DNA from: Microbacterium thalassium
Lineage (GTDB): Bacteria; Actinomycetota; Actinomycetes; Actinomycetales; Microbacteriaceae
DNA: 64,000 nucleotides
Assembly (NCBI RefSeq): GCF_014208045.1
Contig: NZ_JACHML010000001.1
Span: forward strand, 992,001 to 1,056,000
Direction: 5' to 3'
A program made the translations under genes and the position numbers. The notes below the pieces were generated by a model, which made no database searches, was not told where the DNA came from, and saw only the letters and a program-made list of their open reading frames with translations. Positions 17,865 through 27,232 of this stretch are shown piece by piece (the first letter of the stretch is position 1; each line of letters begins with the position of its first letter).

Positions 17865-18680
17865 TCAGAGCAGGGGGCCGGCGACCACCCGGACGCGCAG
17901 CGCCTCCCGTTCCGCGTCGTCGAAGCCGGCCGACCGCAACAGGGCGCGCGCGCCGCCGTGGCGAGCATCGAGGATGTCGAGCATCGCGTGCATCGCGTCG
18001 GCCTCGGCGCCCAGCAGGGGGCTGACCGGCCCGAGACCCGCGGCGGCAGCGCGGAAGTACTCATCGGACTCGCCCATGAGGTGCCCGATCGAGGCGCTGA
18101 CGCGCGCCATGATGCGCGGGACTGCTTCGGCGCTCGCGGCGTAGTCGGCGGCGATGTCGTCGGGGTCGGCGCCGAGAACGCCGAGGAGAACTCCCGCGAA
18201 GATCCCCGTGCGATCCTTGCCGGCCTGGCAGTGGAACAGCGTCGCGCCGTCGGAGGCGGTGATCACCCGCAGCCCCCGGGCGATCGTCTCGGCCTCGGCG
18301 GCCGCCGTCGCGGCGTAGTACTCGCCCACCGTCGTGGGGGTGGCCGTGCCCTCGCGAAGGTGGCGGAGGAACTCCTCGGGGTCCGCTGCACCGCCGACGA
18401 GCGGGAGGGACACGTACCGCACCTCATGGCGGCCGAGCGCGCCGCGGCCGGTGTGGTCGGACTCGGCGCGGGACCGCAGATCGATGACGGTCCGGATCCC
18501 GAGATCGAACAGGCGGGAAGCCTGGTCGGCCGGCACCGTCGAGACATCGTCGCTGCGGAACACCCGGTGCGGCGCCAGCACGCCTCCCTCGACGCGGATG
18601 CCGGCGAGATCACGGAGGTTGTTCAGCGGCGTCTCCTGCAGCGGCTCGGGCGGCCGCGATGCCTCAGCCCACTCGCTCAT
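17865..18680 (-). CDS. Tyrosine-protein-phosphatase-like protein (MptpB/SiwA-type)
   Basis: This 271-aa protein has the P-loop HCQAGKDRTG near residue 147, the Cys-x5-Arg signature of the actinobacterial tyrosine/lipid phosphatase family that includes MptpB. It begins with the family pattern NLRDLAGI and a FRSDDV segment. The extra Lys in the loop suggests activity on phosphoinositides or other small phospho-compounds as well as phosphotyrosine. It is the last gene of the Dpp-type importer operon and overlaps the preceding dehydrogenase gene by 17 bp. A catabolic role, for example dephosphorylating an imported compound, is possible but unproven. Confidence 0.8.
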   Translation of the reverse strand: MSEWAEASRPPEPLQETPLNNLRDLAGIRVEGGVLAPHRVFRSDDVSTVPADQASRLFDLGIRTVIDLRSRAESDHTGRGALGRHEVRYVSLPLVGGAADPEEFLRHLREGTATPTTVGEYYAATAAAEAETIARGLRVITASDGATLFHCQAGKDRTGIFAGVLLGVLGADPDDIAADYAASAEAVPRIMARVSASIGHLMGESDEYFRAAAAGLGPVSPLLGAEADAMHAMLDILDARHGGARALLRSAGFDDAEREALRVRVVAGPLL

Positions 18681-19776
18681 GCGCTGCCTCCTCGATGCGT
18701 CGCTGCAGGAGGGCATCCTGCCGGGCGGGGTCCACGGGCAGGGCGACCGCCGTTCCGATGTCGTGCGAGATCGCCGCGGCGGCGATGATCTCGACCGCGC
18801 CGCGGGCATCCGCCGCGGGCGTGACCGGCGCTCCGCCGTGCTCGCGGGCGGCGAAGAAGTCGGCGTACACGTCCCGGTGCGTGCCGTGACCCGGGGCGAC
18901 CCGCAGCTCCCACTCGCCGCGCGGGAACAGATCCAGATGGCCGCCCGGCGTGGCCGCGAAGGCGGCGAAGTCCTCGCCGTGGGGGCGGACCTCGAGCCCT
19001 CGGCCGGTGATGCGGATGTCGCCGGCGGAGCCGAAGATCTCGAGGCGATTCTCCTCGAGCGCCGCGGCGCTGGTCACGTGCACGCTCCCGGTCGCCCCGT
19101 CGGGCCATGTCAGCACGACGTCGGCCGTGTCCTCGGCCTCGATGGGGTGGAGCGCGGTGCCCTGGGTCGACCACACGCGCTCGGGCATGCCGAGCAGGTG
19201 CTGAAGGAGGTCGATGTCGTGAAGGCCCTGGTTCAGCAGCACGCCGCCGCCCTCGCCCGCCCACGTCCCGCGCCACGCGGTGTCGGTGTAGTAGTTCGAG
19301 CGCTTCGGGTACGAAGCGGTCAGCACGGCGCGATGGATGCGTCCGAGCTCCCCCGATGTCAGCATCGCCCGGGCGGCGACGACCTCATCTCGCAGACGAT
19401 GCTGCTGCAGGACCGCGACGAGGACGCCCGAGGCCTCCGCCGCGCGGATGATGTCGTCGATCTCGCCGAGCGTGCCCGCCAGCGGCTTCTCGACGAGCAC
19501 ATCGAGTCCCGCTGTCGCGCACGCGGTGACGAACCCTGCGTGCAGCGGATGCGGCACGCACACGACGGCGGCATCCGCTCCGGTCGCGAGCAGCGCGTCG
19601 AAATCCGCCGCCACCGGCCACCCGAATCTGCCGCCGACGGCGGCGGCGCGCGCCGGCGCGGCGTCGAACAGGCCCACGACCTCGGCGCCGAGATCGGCGA
19701 TCGCCGGGGCGTGGGCGGCTTCGAAGATCTGGGACCCGCCGCCGATCACGGCGAGCCGCACGCCGGGGGCGCTCAC
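18664..19776 (-). CDS. Gfo/Idh/MocA-family oxidoreductase
   Basis: This 370-aa NAD(P)-dependent dehydrogenase has an N-terminal Rossmann motif VIGGGSQ near residue 10 and the family signature VEKPLAG near residue 90. It also has an alpha/beta C-terminal domain with the segment GGVLLNQGLHDIDLLQHLLG. Members oxidise sugars, inositols or related polyols, and one branch (LigC) acts on an aromatic ring-cleavage semialdehyde. The GTG start overlaps the upstream ATPase gene stop as GTGA. Its place in the transporter operon suggests it acts on the imported compound. Confidence 0.8.
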   Translation of the reverse strand: MSAPGVRLAVIGGGSQIFEAAHAPAIADLGAEVVGLFDAAPARAAAVGGRFGWPVAADFDALLATGADAAVVCVPHPLHAGFVTACATAGLDVLVEKPLAGTLGEIDDIIRAAEASGVLVAVLQQHRLRDEVVAARAMLTSGELGRIHRAVLTASYPKRSNYYTDTAWRGTWAGEGGGVLLNQGLHDIDLLQHLLGMPERVWSTQGTALHPIEAEDTADVVLTWPDGATGSVHVTSAAALEENRLEIFGSAGDIRITGRGLEVRPHGEDFAAFAATPGGHLDLFPRGEWELRVAPGHGTHRDVYADFFAAREHGGAPVTPAADARGAVEIIAAAAISHDIGTAVALPVDPARQDALLQRRIEEAAHERVG

Positions 19777-20725
19777 GGCACATCCTCGCCGTCGTGGACG
19801 ATCTCGCCGAGAGCGGCATAGTGCCCGGGCCCGACCTCCACCATCGCGCGATCGACGGTCTCCCAGTCGTCCACGGTCACGGCGCGATCGCCCGCGTCGC
19901 GTCGCTCGGAGTCGTCGACGACGGGCACGGCGTCCAGGAGACGCTGGGTGTAGGGGTGCGCGGGAGAGTCGTAGACATCGGCGGCGTCGCCGATCTCGAC
20001 GATACGCCCGCGATTCATCACGGCGATCCGGTCGCTGATCACCTTCACCACGGCGAGGTCGTGCGAGACGAACACCAGTGAGAGGTCGTTGCGCGCGCGG
20101 ATGTCCTGCAGAACGTTGAGCACACGGGCCTGGACCGACACGTCCAGAGACGCGACCGGCTCGTCGCACACGATCAGCTCGGGGCCCGGCGCCAGCGCGC
20201 GCGCGATCGAGATGCGCTGGCACTGCCCGCCGGAGAACTCGTGCGGACGCCGGTCGCCGACCATCTCGGTGCTCATGCCGACCTGCTGCAGCACCTCGGC
20301 CACCCGCGCCCGACGCTCGCCGCGGGGGAACCGCTGGATCGCCAGGCCCTCCTCCACGATGTCCACGACCTTGCGCCGCGGATTGAACGACGACAGCGGG
20401 TCCTGGAAGATCATCTGCAGCTTGCGGCGTGCGCTGCGCAGATCGCCGTGCGACAGGCGCGACATGTCCGTGCCGCGGAACGTCACCGTGCCGGCCTGCC
20501 CGGCGGGAAGGCGCAGGATCGCGCGACCGGTCGTGGTCTTGCCGCAGCCCGACTCCCCGACGAGCCCGAGCGTCTCGCCCGGCCGCACGTCGAACGTCAC
20601 CCCTCGCACGGCGTGCACGCGGCCCGAGGCCGTCTTGAAAGCGCAGTGCAGACCCTCGACGGTCAGCAGCGCGTCGTCGCGCAGCCAGGGCGCGCGTGCG
20701 GGGGCCGTCGTCGTCTCGCTCGCGG

Positions 20726-20729
<4 letters not shown>
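19773..20729 (-). CDS. Dpp/Opp-type ABC importer, ATP-binding subunit (DppF-like)
   Basis: This 318-aa ATPase has Walker A GESGCGKTT near residue 58, signature FSGGQCQRISIARAL near 165 and Walker B LIVCDEPVASLD. The peptide-importer C-terminal extension contains HPYTQRLLDAVP. GQCQR replaces the usual GQRQR. It pairs with the DppD-like subunit encoded just upstream, with a GTGA overlap. Dpp/Opp-type importers carry peptides, but many soil actinobacteria use them for glycosides or aromatic conjugates. Confidence 0.85.
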
Positions 20730-21840
<1,111 letters not shown>

Positions 21841-21844
<4 letters not shown>

Positions 21845-22785
21845 AGCTTTCCCTCCCTCACGTCGGTGCGGCTCGAGAGGTAGTCGCCGATGGCGTTGAA
21901 GGACAGCACCGTCAGGAACAGGGTGATCACCGGCCCGGCGATCACGTAGGGGAACTGCCGCATGATGTCCGCGCCCGCGGCGATCATGCCGCCCCAGCTC
22001 GGGGTCGGGGCCGGAATGCCGTAGCCGAGGAAGCTCAGCGAACCCTCGACGACGATCATGATGGCCATCGCCATGGGGATGATCGACCCCAGCACGGGGA
22101 TGAGATTGGGAAGGATCTCGCGGGTCATGATGCGCACGTCCCCGGCGCCCAGGGCCCGCGCGGCCAGCACGTACTCCCGATTGGCATTGCCGATGACCGC
22201 GCCTTTCGTGACGCGGATGTAGAGGTCGGAGATGACGAACCCGAGGGCCAGCGTGATTCCCAGCAGCGACGTCCCGATCGCGGACACGAGCGCGAGCAGG
22301 AGAAGCAGGGGCGGCAGCGCCGACACCGTGTTCGCGATGATGTTCGCCGCCGACTCCCACACGCCGCGGTAGTAGCCGCCGATCATCCCGACGATCAGTC
22401 CGATCGCGAGACCGATGAGTGTGGAGGCGATCGCGATCGTGAGCGACACGCGCGCGCCGTAGATGATCCGCGAGAGATTGCTGCGGCCGACGCCGTCGGT
22501 TCCGAGAAGCCCGCCCAGGGTCAGATCCGGCGGCTGTGCGAACGAGCCGATCTTCTCGTCGTACGCGGGAAGCCCGGGAATGACGTCGGCGAACACCGCG
22601 GCGAGGATGAGGACGCTCAGCCAGACGACGGCGAACCAGAACAGCGCCGGGCGCACGCGCCGCTTGCGGCGCTGCTTGAGGCGGGGGATGAGCGGCAGCG
22701 AAGTTCCGCCGCCGCGACCGGGCTTGATGACGGCGTTGAACCCCTGGGTGCGCGGCCCCGAGGTGACAGGCGCGGTCCGGCTCAT
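21841..22785 (-). CDS. Dpp/Opp-type ABC importer, permease (DppC-like)
   Basis: This 314-aa membrane protein has a basic cytoplasmic N-terminus (LKQRRKRRVR), a first membrane helix near residue 45 and five further segments. It contains the family motif LLGTDGVGRSNLSRIIYGAR and the EAA-type loop EYVLAARALGAGDVRIMTRE that docks on the ATPases. It overlaps the DppB-like gene by ATGA. Confidence 0.85.
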
Positions 22786-23735
22786 CGCACACCCACTCTC
22801 GGGTCGATCCACGCATAGGCGAGGTCGACGAGGATGAAGATCGCGACGTACGCCACGACGAGCACCGTCACGATCGCCTGGATCATCGGCATGTCCTTGA
22901 TGCCGACGGCGCTGACGGCCTCGGCGCCGAGGCCCGGCACGGAGAAGAAGTACTCGACGATGACGGCGCCTCCCAGGAGACGGCCCAGTGACAGGCCGAT
23001 GACGGTGATCAGCGAGGTGGTGGACGGGCGCAGAGCGTGCCGCGTCAGGATGTAGCGGCGGGGCAGTCCCTTCGCGCGGGCGACGAGGATGAAGTCCTCG
23101 CGGAGAGTGCCCGTCAGGTCGGACCGCACTACCCGGTAGAAGAAGGCGCACTCGTAGATGGAGAGCGCCATCGCCGGCAGGAAGGCGTATCTGAGGTTGT
23201 CCGCGACGCTGTCGCTGAGCGGCACCCATCCCGTCGCGGGGAACCAGCCGAGCCAGACGACGAAGACCAGCGAGATCAGCACCACCGTGACGAAGCTCGG
23301 GATGCTCAGCAGCGCCGACGACACGATGTTGAGCGTGCGGTCGAGGAACTTGCCCGCCCGCATCGCCGCCAGCAGCGCGAGGGGGATCGAGATCACGAGG
23401 GCGAAGAACAGGGCGAGGCCCGCCAATTCGACCGTCACGGCCAGCCGGCGCATCAGAACGTCGGTGACGGGCTCCTGTGTGAACAGCGTCGTGCCGAAGT
23501 CGAGGTGGAGTGCGTTCCAGACCCACTCGAGGTAGCGCTGGATGAACGGCTGGTTGTACCCGAGACGCTCGTTGATCGCGTCCACCTGCTCGGCGGTCGC
23601 GGCATCACCGAGGATGGCCTGCCCGGGCGATCCGGGCATGAAGTCCATCAGGGCGGCCGCCCCCAGGGTCACCAGGATCAGCACGGGAATCCCGTACAGG
23701 AGGCGGGAGACCACTGCCCTCGCGGTCGCGTTCAC
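22782..23735 (-). CDS. Dpp/Opp-type ABC importer, permease (DppB-like)
   Basis: This 317-aa membrane protein has six predicted membrane helices, the N-terminal RLLYGIPVLILVTLGAAALM helix, the DFMPGSPG segment and the EAA loop EDFILVARAKGLPRRYILTRH. GTG 23735 is the likely start, with GAGGGG upstream; the longer open frame has no matching homology. It follows the binding-protein gene after an 82-bp gap with a strong stem-loop. Confidence 0.85.
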   Translation of the reverse strand: MNATARAVVSRLLYGIPVLILVTLGAAALMDFMPGSPGQAILGDAATAEQVDAINERLGYNQPFIQRYLEWVWNALHLDFGTTLFTQEPVTDVLMRRLAVTVELAGLALFFALVISIPLALLAAMRAGKFLDRTLNIVSSALLSIPSFVTVVLISLVFVVWLGWFPATGWVPLSDSVADNLRYAFLPAMALSIYECAFFYRVVRSDLTGTLREDFILVARAKGLPRRYILTRHALRPSTTSLITVIGLSLGRLLGGAVIVEYFFSVPGLGAEAVSAVGIKDMPMIQAIVTVLVVAYVAIFILVDLAYAWIDPRVGVR

Positions 23736-23774
23736 CGAATGTCCCCTCGTCGTTGCGGGTGGTGGATGAATGGC

Positions 23775-23809
23775 GAGGCGCCGGGGGTGACGGGCACCCC
23801 CGGCGCCTC
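23775..23809 (-). terminator. Stem-loop between binding-protein and permease genes (transcript tuning)
   Basis: A perfect 14-bp stem (GAGGCGCCGGGGGT and complement) with a 7-nt loop lies 8 nt after the binding-protein stop. Such elements usually stabilise the upstream message or partly terminate, so that more binding protein than permease is made. Confidence 0.65.
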
Positions 23810-23817
23810 GGGTGATG

Positions 23818-25410
23818 CTACTCGGCCTTGTAGCCGATGCGATCCGTGTAGAGCGCACCGCGACCCATGGACTGCAGTCCGGTCACGTCCGCGCCGATCA
23901 GGAAGGTGCGGTAGTCGATGCCGAAGACGCCGATGGGCATCTCGTCGACGTAGATCTGCTGCACCTGCGCCATCGCGGCTTCGCGGTCGGCGTCGGATGT
24001 GGCCGACTGCGCGTCCTGCAGAGCCTGCTCCATATCGGCGATGTCGATGTTGCCGAAGTTGTCGGAGCCGCCGACGCCGAACAGATTGGCCATGCCGACC
24101 CACGGGCTGTTCAGGTCGAACACACCGGGGTAGAACGTCACGTCGAAGTTGTCCTTGTCGAACGCCTCCGCGCGCCAGTCCTGGATCGGGATCTGGTTGA
24201 GCTCCACCGTGACGCCGTCGAGCTGCTCGAGGGTGAGCTGGAAGAGTTCACCGGCGCGGACGAGCTCGGGCACCGCCGCGATGAGCAGGTTGATGGTGAA
24301 GTCCGTGCCCTCGCCGGTGATCTCGTCGACGAGCGACTGCGCGGCGTCGAGGTCGGTCTCGGGCAGGCTCAGCGACGCGTCGTAGAACGGCGAGGTCGAC
24401 GGGAACAGCGCCGTGCTGCCCTCGGCACTCGGGTCCTGTGTGAGCGTCTGGACCATCTCCGTCGGGTCGATGGCGAGGACGACGGCCTCCCGGGCGCGCG
24501 GGTCGCTCATCAGATCGCTGGTGTTGTTGAACACGTAGTGGCGGATGCCACCGGACGCGACGTCGAACGTGGCGACGGCCGGGTTGTCGGCGTCCGCGAT
24601 GAACTGGAACCCGTAGCCGTTCATGATCTGGGCGCCGCCCTGGACGACCGTCGACACGCGCTGGGCCGGGTCGGCCACGATGCTGAACTTCAGCGTGTCG
24701 AGGTACGGCAGGCCGTCGTCGGCCCCCCAGTAGTCGGCGTTCTTGCTGAACTCCTCACCGACGGCGGTGTCCCAGCTCTCGAGCACGAAGGGGCCCGCGC
24801 CGACGGGGTCGCCGTACTCGGCGCCCGCCTCGGGCAGCGACGCGGGCGACGCGATGAAGGGGATGTTGTCGGCGATCAGGGTGTCGAGCACCGGGTTCGG
24901 GTCGAGCGGAACGATCTCCACCGTCATGTCGTCCACCGCCGAGACCGCGAACGAGCTGGCCACGCGGTAGGCGGCGAGGGCATTGGCCTCGTCTGCGAAC
25001 CGCTCGTAGTTGGCGACCACGGCGTTCGCATCGACCGGCTCGCCGTCGGTGAAGGCGACGCCGTCGCGCATGGTCATGGTCCACGTCGCGCCGCCGTCGT
25101 CCGTGCTGATGCTCTCGGCCAGACCGGGGACGATGTTGCCGTCGACGTCGGTGCTGATCACCGCGCCGTACACGGCGTACAGGCGATCCCAGTTCACGCC
25201 GGGGAAGCTTCCGAACGCGGAGCCCGGGTCCCATGTTGCGACGTTCCCGGCGGACAGGATCGTCAGTTCGCCGCCCGCGACCGGGGTGTCCTGCGACGGT
25301 GCTTGGGTCTCGCCGGTCTCACCGGTGTCGCCGCCGGTGCAGGCGGCGAGGGTCAGTGCCGCGGCGGCGACAACCGCCGCGCCGGCGACCCGGAGTCGTG
25401 ACATCTTCAT
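23818..25410 (-). CDS. Dpp/Opp-type solute-binding lipoprotein (SBP family 5)
   Basis: This 530-aa extracytoplasmic receptor has a lipoprotein signal peptide ending in LAAC with lipidation at Cys24. Typical family 5 features are WDPGSAFGSF near residue 60, GLAESISTDDGGATWTMTMR near 97 and DGVAFTDGEPVDA. It captures the solute for the permeases and ATPases encoded downstream. It is the first gene of a seven-gene minus-strand operon ending at 17865. ATG 25404 is an alternative start. The ligand is unknown and peptides are not assured. Confidence 0.87.
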   Translation of the reverse strand: MKMSRLRVAGAAVVAAAALTLAACTGGDTGETGETQAPSQDTPVAGGELTILSAGNVATWDPGSAFGSFPGVNWDRLYAVYGAVISTDVDGNIVPGLAESISTDDGGATWTMTMRDGVAFTDGEPVDANAVVANYERFADEANALAAYRVASSFAVSAVDDMTVEIVPLDPNPVLDTLIADNIPFIASPASLPEAGAEYGDPVGAGPFVLESWDTAVGEEFSKNADYWGADDGLPYLDTLKFSIVADPAQRVSTVVQGGAQIMNGYGFQFIADADNPAVATFDVASGGIRHYVFNNTSDLMSDPRAREAVVLAIDPTEMVQTLTQDPSAEGSTALFPSTSPFYDASLSLPETDLDAAQSLVDEITGEGTDFTINLLIAAVPELVRAGELFQLTLEQLDGVTVELNQIPIQDWRAEAFDKDNFDVTFYPGVFDLNSPWVGMANLFGVGGSDNFGNIDIADMEQALQDAQSATSDADREAAMAQVQQIYVDEMPIGVFGIDYRTFLIGADVTGLQSMGRGALYTDRIGYKAE

Positions 25411-25494
25411 TGACGTGCTCGCTTTCCATCGGGTGCGCGCACTGCGCGCGTCTGTGGGTGCAGGTGTTCACTTGTGTGCGATGTTCAGTTGTGC

Positions 25495-25521
25495 GGTGAC
25501 GCGTTGGCGCGCTGCGTCACC
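25495..25521 (-). terminator. Hairpin at the end of the first cupin gene
   Basis: GGTGACGC (25495-25502) and GCGTCACC (25514-25521) form an 8-bp stem. The stem overlaps the stop codon of the cupin gene and separates it from the downstream binding-protein operon. Confidence 0.5.
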
Positions 25522-26224
25522 GGGTCTCAACGGGGTCGCCGTGCACGGGGCGCCAGAGATGGCCGTCACGGCCCTGGCCCTCGAGCTGCGTCGCGAACCC
25601 GACGCCCTCGAACGTCTCGGCGGGGTCCACGACGCCGTGCTCCTCGCCCATCCCGGCCGCGAGGATCGCTCCCGGGGTCACCTCGTGGTCCTCGCCGCGG
25701 TAGTGGAGGGTGAAGTGGCCCCGGAAGACGAACCAGTACTCGTCCCCGTCGTGGTAGTGGTAGTCGCACGGACGGCCCGGACCGAAGGTGAAGATCGCGG
25801 TGCGGATGACCTCGCTCCAGTGGCCGGCGATGCGCACGATCTCGACCTGTCCGCGATGGCCCTCGGGGCCCGGGTTGAGTGCGTTGCGGACGACGGCGCC
25901 CGAGGGCGGCACGTCGATCCACTGCATCTTCTTCAGCGTCGCCCGCGCGTTCTCGGTCTCGACGTAGGCCTCGCCGGAGACGACCACGAGCCGCTCCTGC
26001 GGCGTCGTCGGGATGATACGCCGCGCGGCGGCGATGTCGTGCGTGGTGTGGAGGCTCGCCTCCGGATCCGTGATCGGGTCGGGCCACTCGTCGGGGAGCG
26101 GCTCCTCGCCCTGTGCCTCCCGGTCCGAGTTGCCGAGGGTGAAGAACTCCACGTCGTCGATGTCGACCCACGCGTCGCGGGCGGGACGGTTCTTCAGTTC
26201 TTCGCGGTTGGCATACAGCGGCAC
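25517..26224 (-). CDS. Bicupin-fold protein, first of two paralogues
   Basis: This 235-aa protein has two cupin-like halves. The C-terminal one holds a metal-site motif of the HxH-x4-E type in CDYHYHDGDEYWFVFRGHF near residue 150. It is paralogous to the protein at 30181-30912, which has the same motif and layout. Related cupins are dioxygenases, isomerases or ligand sensors. Nothing fixes the reaction here. GTG 26224 has an excellent AAGGAGG 7 nt upstream. It is divergent from the GntR gene and shares a promoter region with a GntR box, so it is probably part of that regulon. Confidence 0.75.
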   Translation of the reverse strand: MPLYANREELKNRPARDAWVDIDDVEFFTLGNSDREAQGEEPLPDEWPDPITDPEASLHTTHDIAAARRIIPTTPQERLVVVSGEAYVETENARATLKKMQWIDVPPSGAVVRNALNPGPEGHRGQVEIVRIAGHWSEVIRTAIFTFGPGRPCDYHYHDGDEYWFVFRGHFTLHYRGEDHEVTPGAILAAGMGEEHGVVDPAETFEGVGFATQLEGQGRDGHLWRPVHGDPVETR

Positions 26225-26274
26225 CGGGCAGCCTCCTTGATGCGGGCGGGGCCGAGACCCCGCGACTATGTGGG

Positions 26275-26352
26275 AGCATAAGTGTGGTCGACCAAGCCGT
26301 CAACCACATTGTCAACAATCCTGTGGTCAGGAATGTCGATGCCCACTACACT
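26275..26352. promoter_or_regulatory. Divergent cupin/GntR promoter region with central GntR-type box
   Basis: Leftward promoter: -35 TTGACG (complement of 26298-26303), 17-bp spacer, -10 TATGCT (complement of 26275-26280). The spacer contains the perfect palindrome TGGTCGACCA (26285-26294). Rightward promoter: TGGTCA (26324-26329), 17-bp spacer, TACACT (26347-26352). Between them lies the perfect palindrome ATTGT-CA-ACAAT (26308-26319). It is flanked by CCACA and TGTGG. This is the clearest copy of the GntR-type box and is placed to control both directions. Confidence 0.65.
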
Positions 26353-26441
26353 TGGCTCACCGAGGATGAGGATCCACACCCTGACCCGCTGTGCGGGACG
26401 TTGATGTCGCCGGCCCCGCCCGGCGTCGTGGGAGGAGGGCC

Positions 26442-27089
26442 ATGGAGCACACGGATGCGGCTCAGCAGCTCACCGATCGCCTGCGCGCCGATCTGACGCG
26501 GGGTGAGTACCATCCCCGCGAGCGCCTCGTGGAGAGCGATCTCGTCGAACGCTACGGCTTCCCGCGCGGCACCGTCCGGACCGCTCTCGTGCAGCTGCAG
26601 GCCGAAGGGCTGATCGATCGGATGCCGCACAAGGGCGCCATGGTGCGGAGCCTGTCGCTCGCCGAGGCGATCGAGCTCGCCGAGGTCCGCCGGGAGCTCG
26701 AGGTGCTGTGCGCCCGGGAGGCCGCCCGGCGGGGAGACTCCGCGGAGCGCGAGCAGCTCGCGCAGATGCTCGCGGCGCTCGAACGACTCGCCGACGCCGG
26801 CGACATGCACGGCTACCGGCAGGCGAGTCTGGGCTTCCACGAGGCGCTCATGGCGATGTCACGCCACACGGCGGCCGTCCACACCCTCGCGACGATCCGG
26901 AACTTCAACCTCCAGCAGCACTTCCCCACGGCCTTCCGCGCGGGGTCGTTCGCGCACTCCGCCGAAGACCACCGCAGAATCGGCGAGGCGGTCCTCGCCG
27001 GCGATGCGGAGCTCGCCGAGGAGGCGATGCGACGCCACCTCGATCGGGTCGTGCTGCTGCTGCGGGACTACGCAGACGTCTCGCAGTGA
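26442..27089 (+). CDS. GntR-family regulator with FCD domain
   Basis: This 215-aa regulator has an N-terminal winged helix (residues about 10-75, including FPRGTVRTALVQLQAEGLID) and a C-terminal all-helical FCD effector domain. FCD-type GntR proteins usually repress catabolic operons and release DNA when a carboxylate binds. The ATG follows GGAGGAGGG. A box with consensus ATTGTCAACAAT lies in its own promoter, at the Tm-1 operon promoter (27124) and at the LIV importer promoter (10968). It is therefore the probable master repressor for those units. The target assignment is inference. Confidence 0.85.
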   Translation: MEHTDAAQQLTDRLRADLTRGEYHPRERLVESDLVERYGFPRGTVRTALVQLQAEGLIDRMPHKGAMVRSLSLAEAIELAEVRRELEVLCAREAARRGDSAEREQLAQMLAALERLADAGDMHGYRQASLGFHEALMAMSRHTAAVHTLATIRNFNLQQHFPTAFRAGSFAHSAEDHRRIGEAVLAGDAELAEEAMRRHLDRVVLLLRDYADVSQ

Positions 27090-27123
27090 CGAGGTGCGGG
27101 CGCGATCCGCGGGTCCGACAAAA

Positions 27124-27166
27124 ATGTTGACAATCCAGTTGACAGGATGGCGGACAGCCGTTTAGC
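27124..27166 (+). promoter_or_regulatory. Promoter of the Tm-1 operon with GntR-type box
   Basis: ATGTTGACAAT (27124-27134) is a variant of the GntR box and is followed by a second TTGACA (27139-27144). TTTAGC at 27161-27166 is a possible -10 element, 16 bp from the second TTGACA. The stretch GTTGACAATCCA is identical to that at the LIV promoter near 10971. Confidence 0.5.
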
Positions 27167-27232
27167 GTGATGCCACCGCTTCCCCGGCCGCATCCGCCTC
27201 GCAGAGCGCGGAGAACGATGGAGTTCAGACCT

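Noticed and set aside
17824..17880. Bidirectional terminator between the convergent aldolase and phosphatase genes
   Set aside because: Only short 4-bp complementary words are present, too weak to call a terminator.
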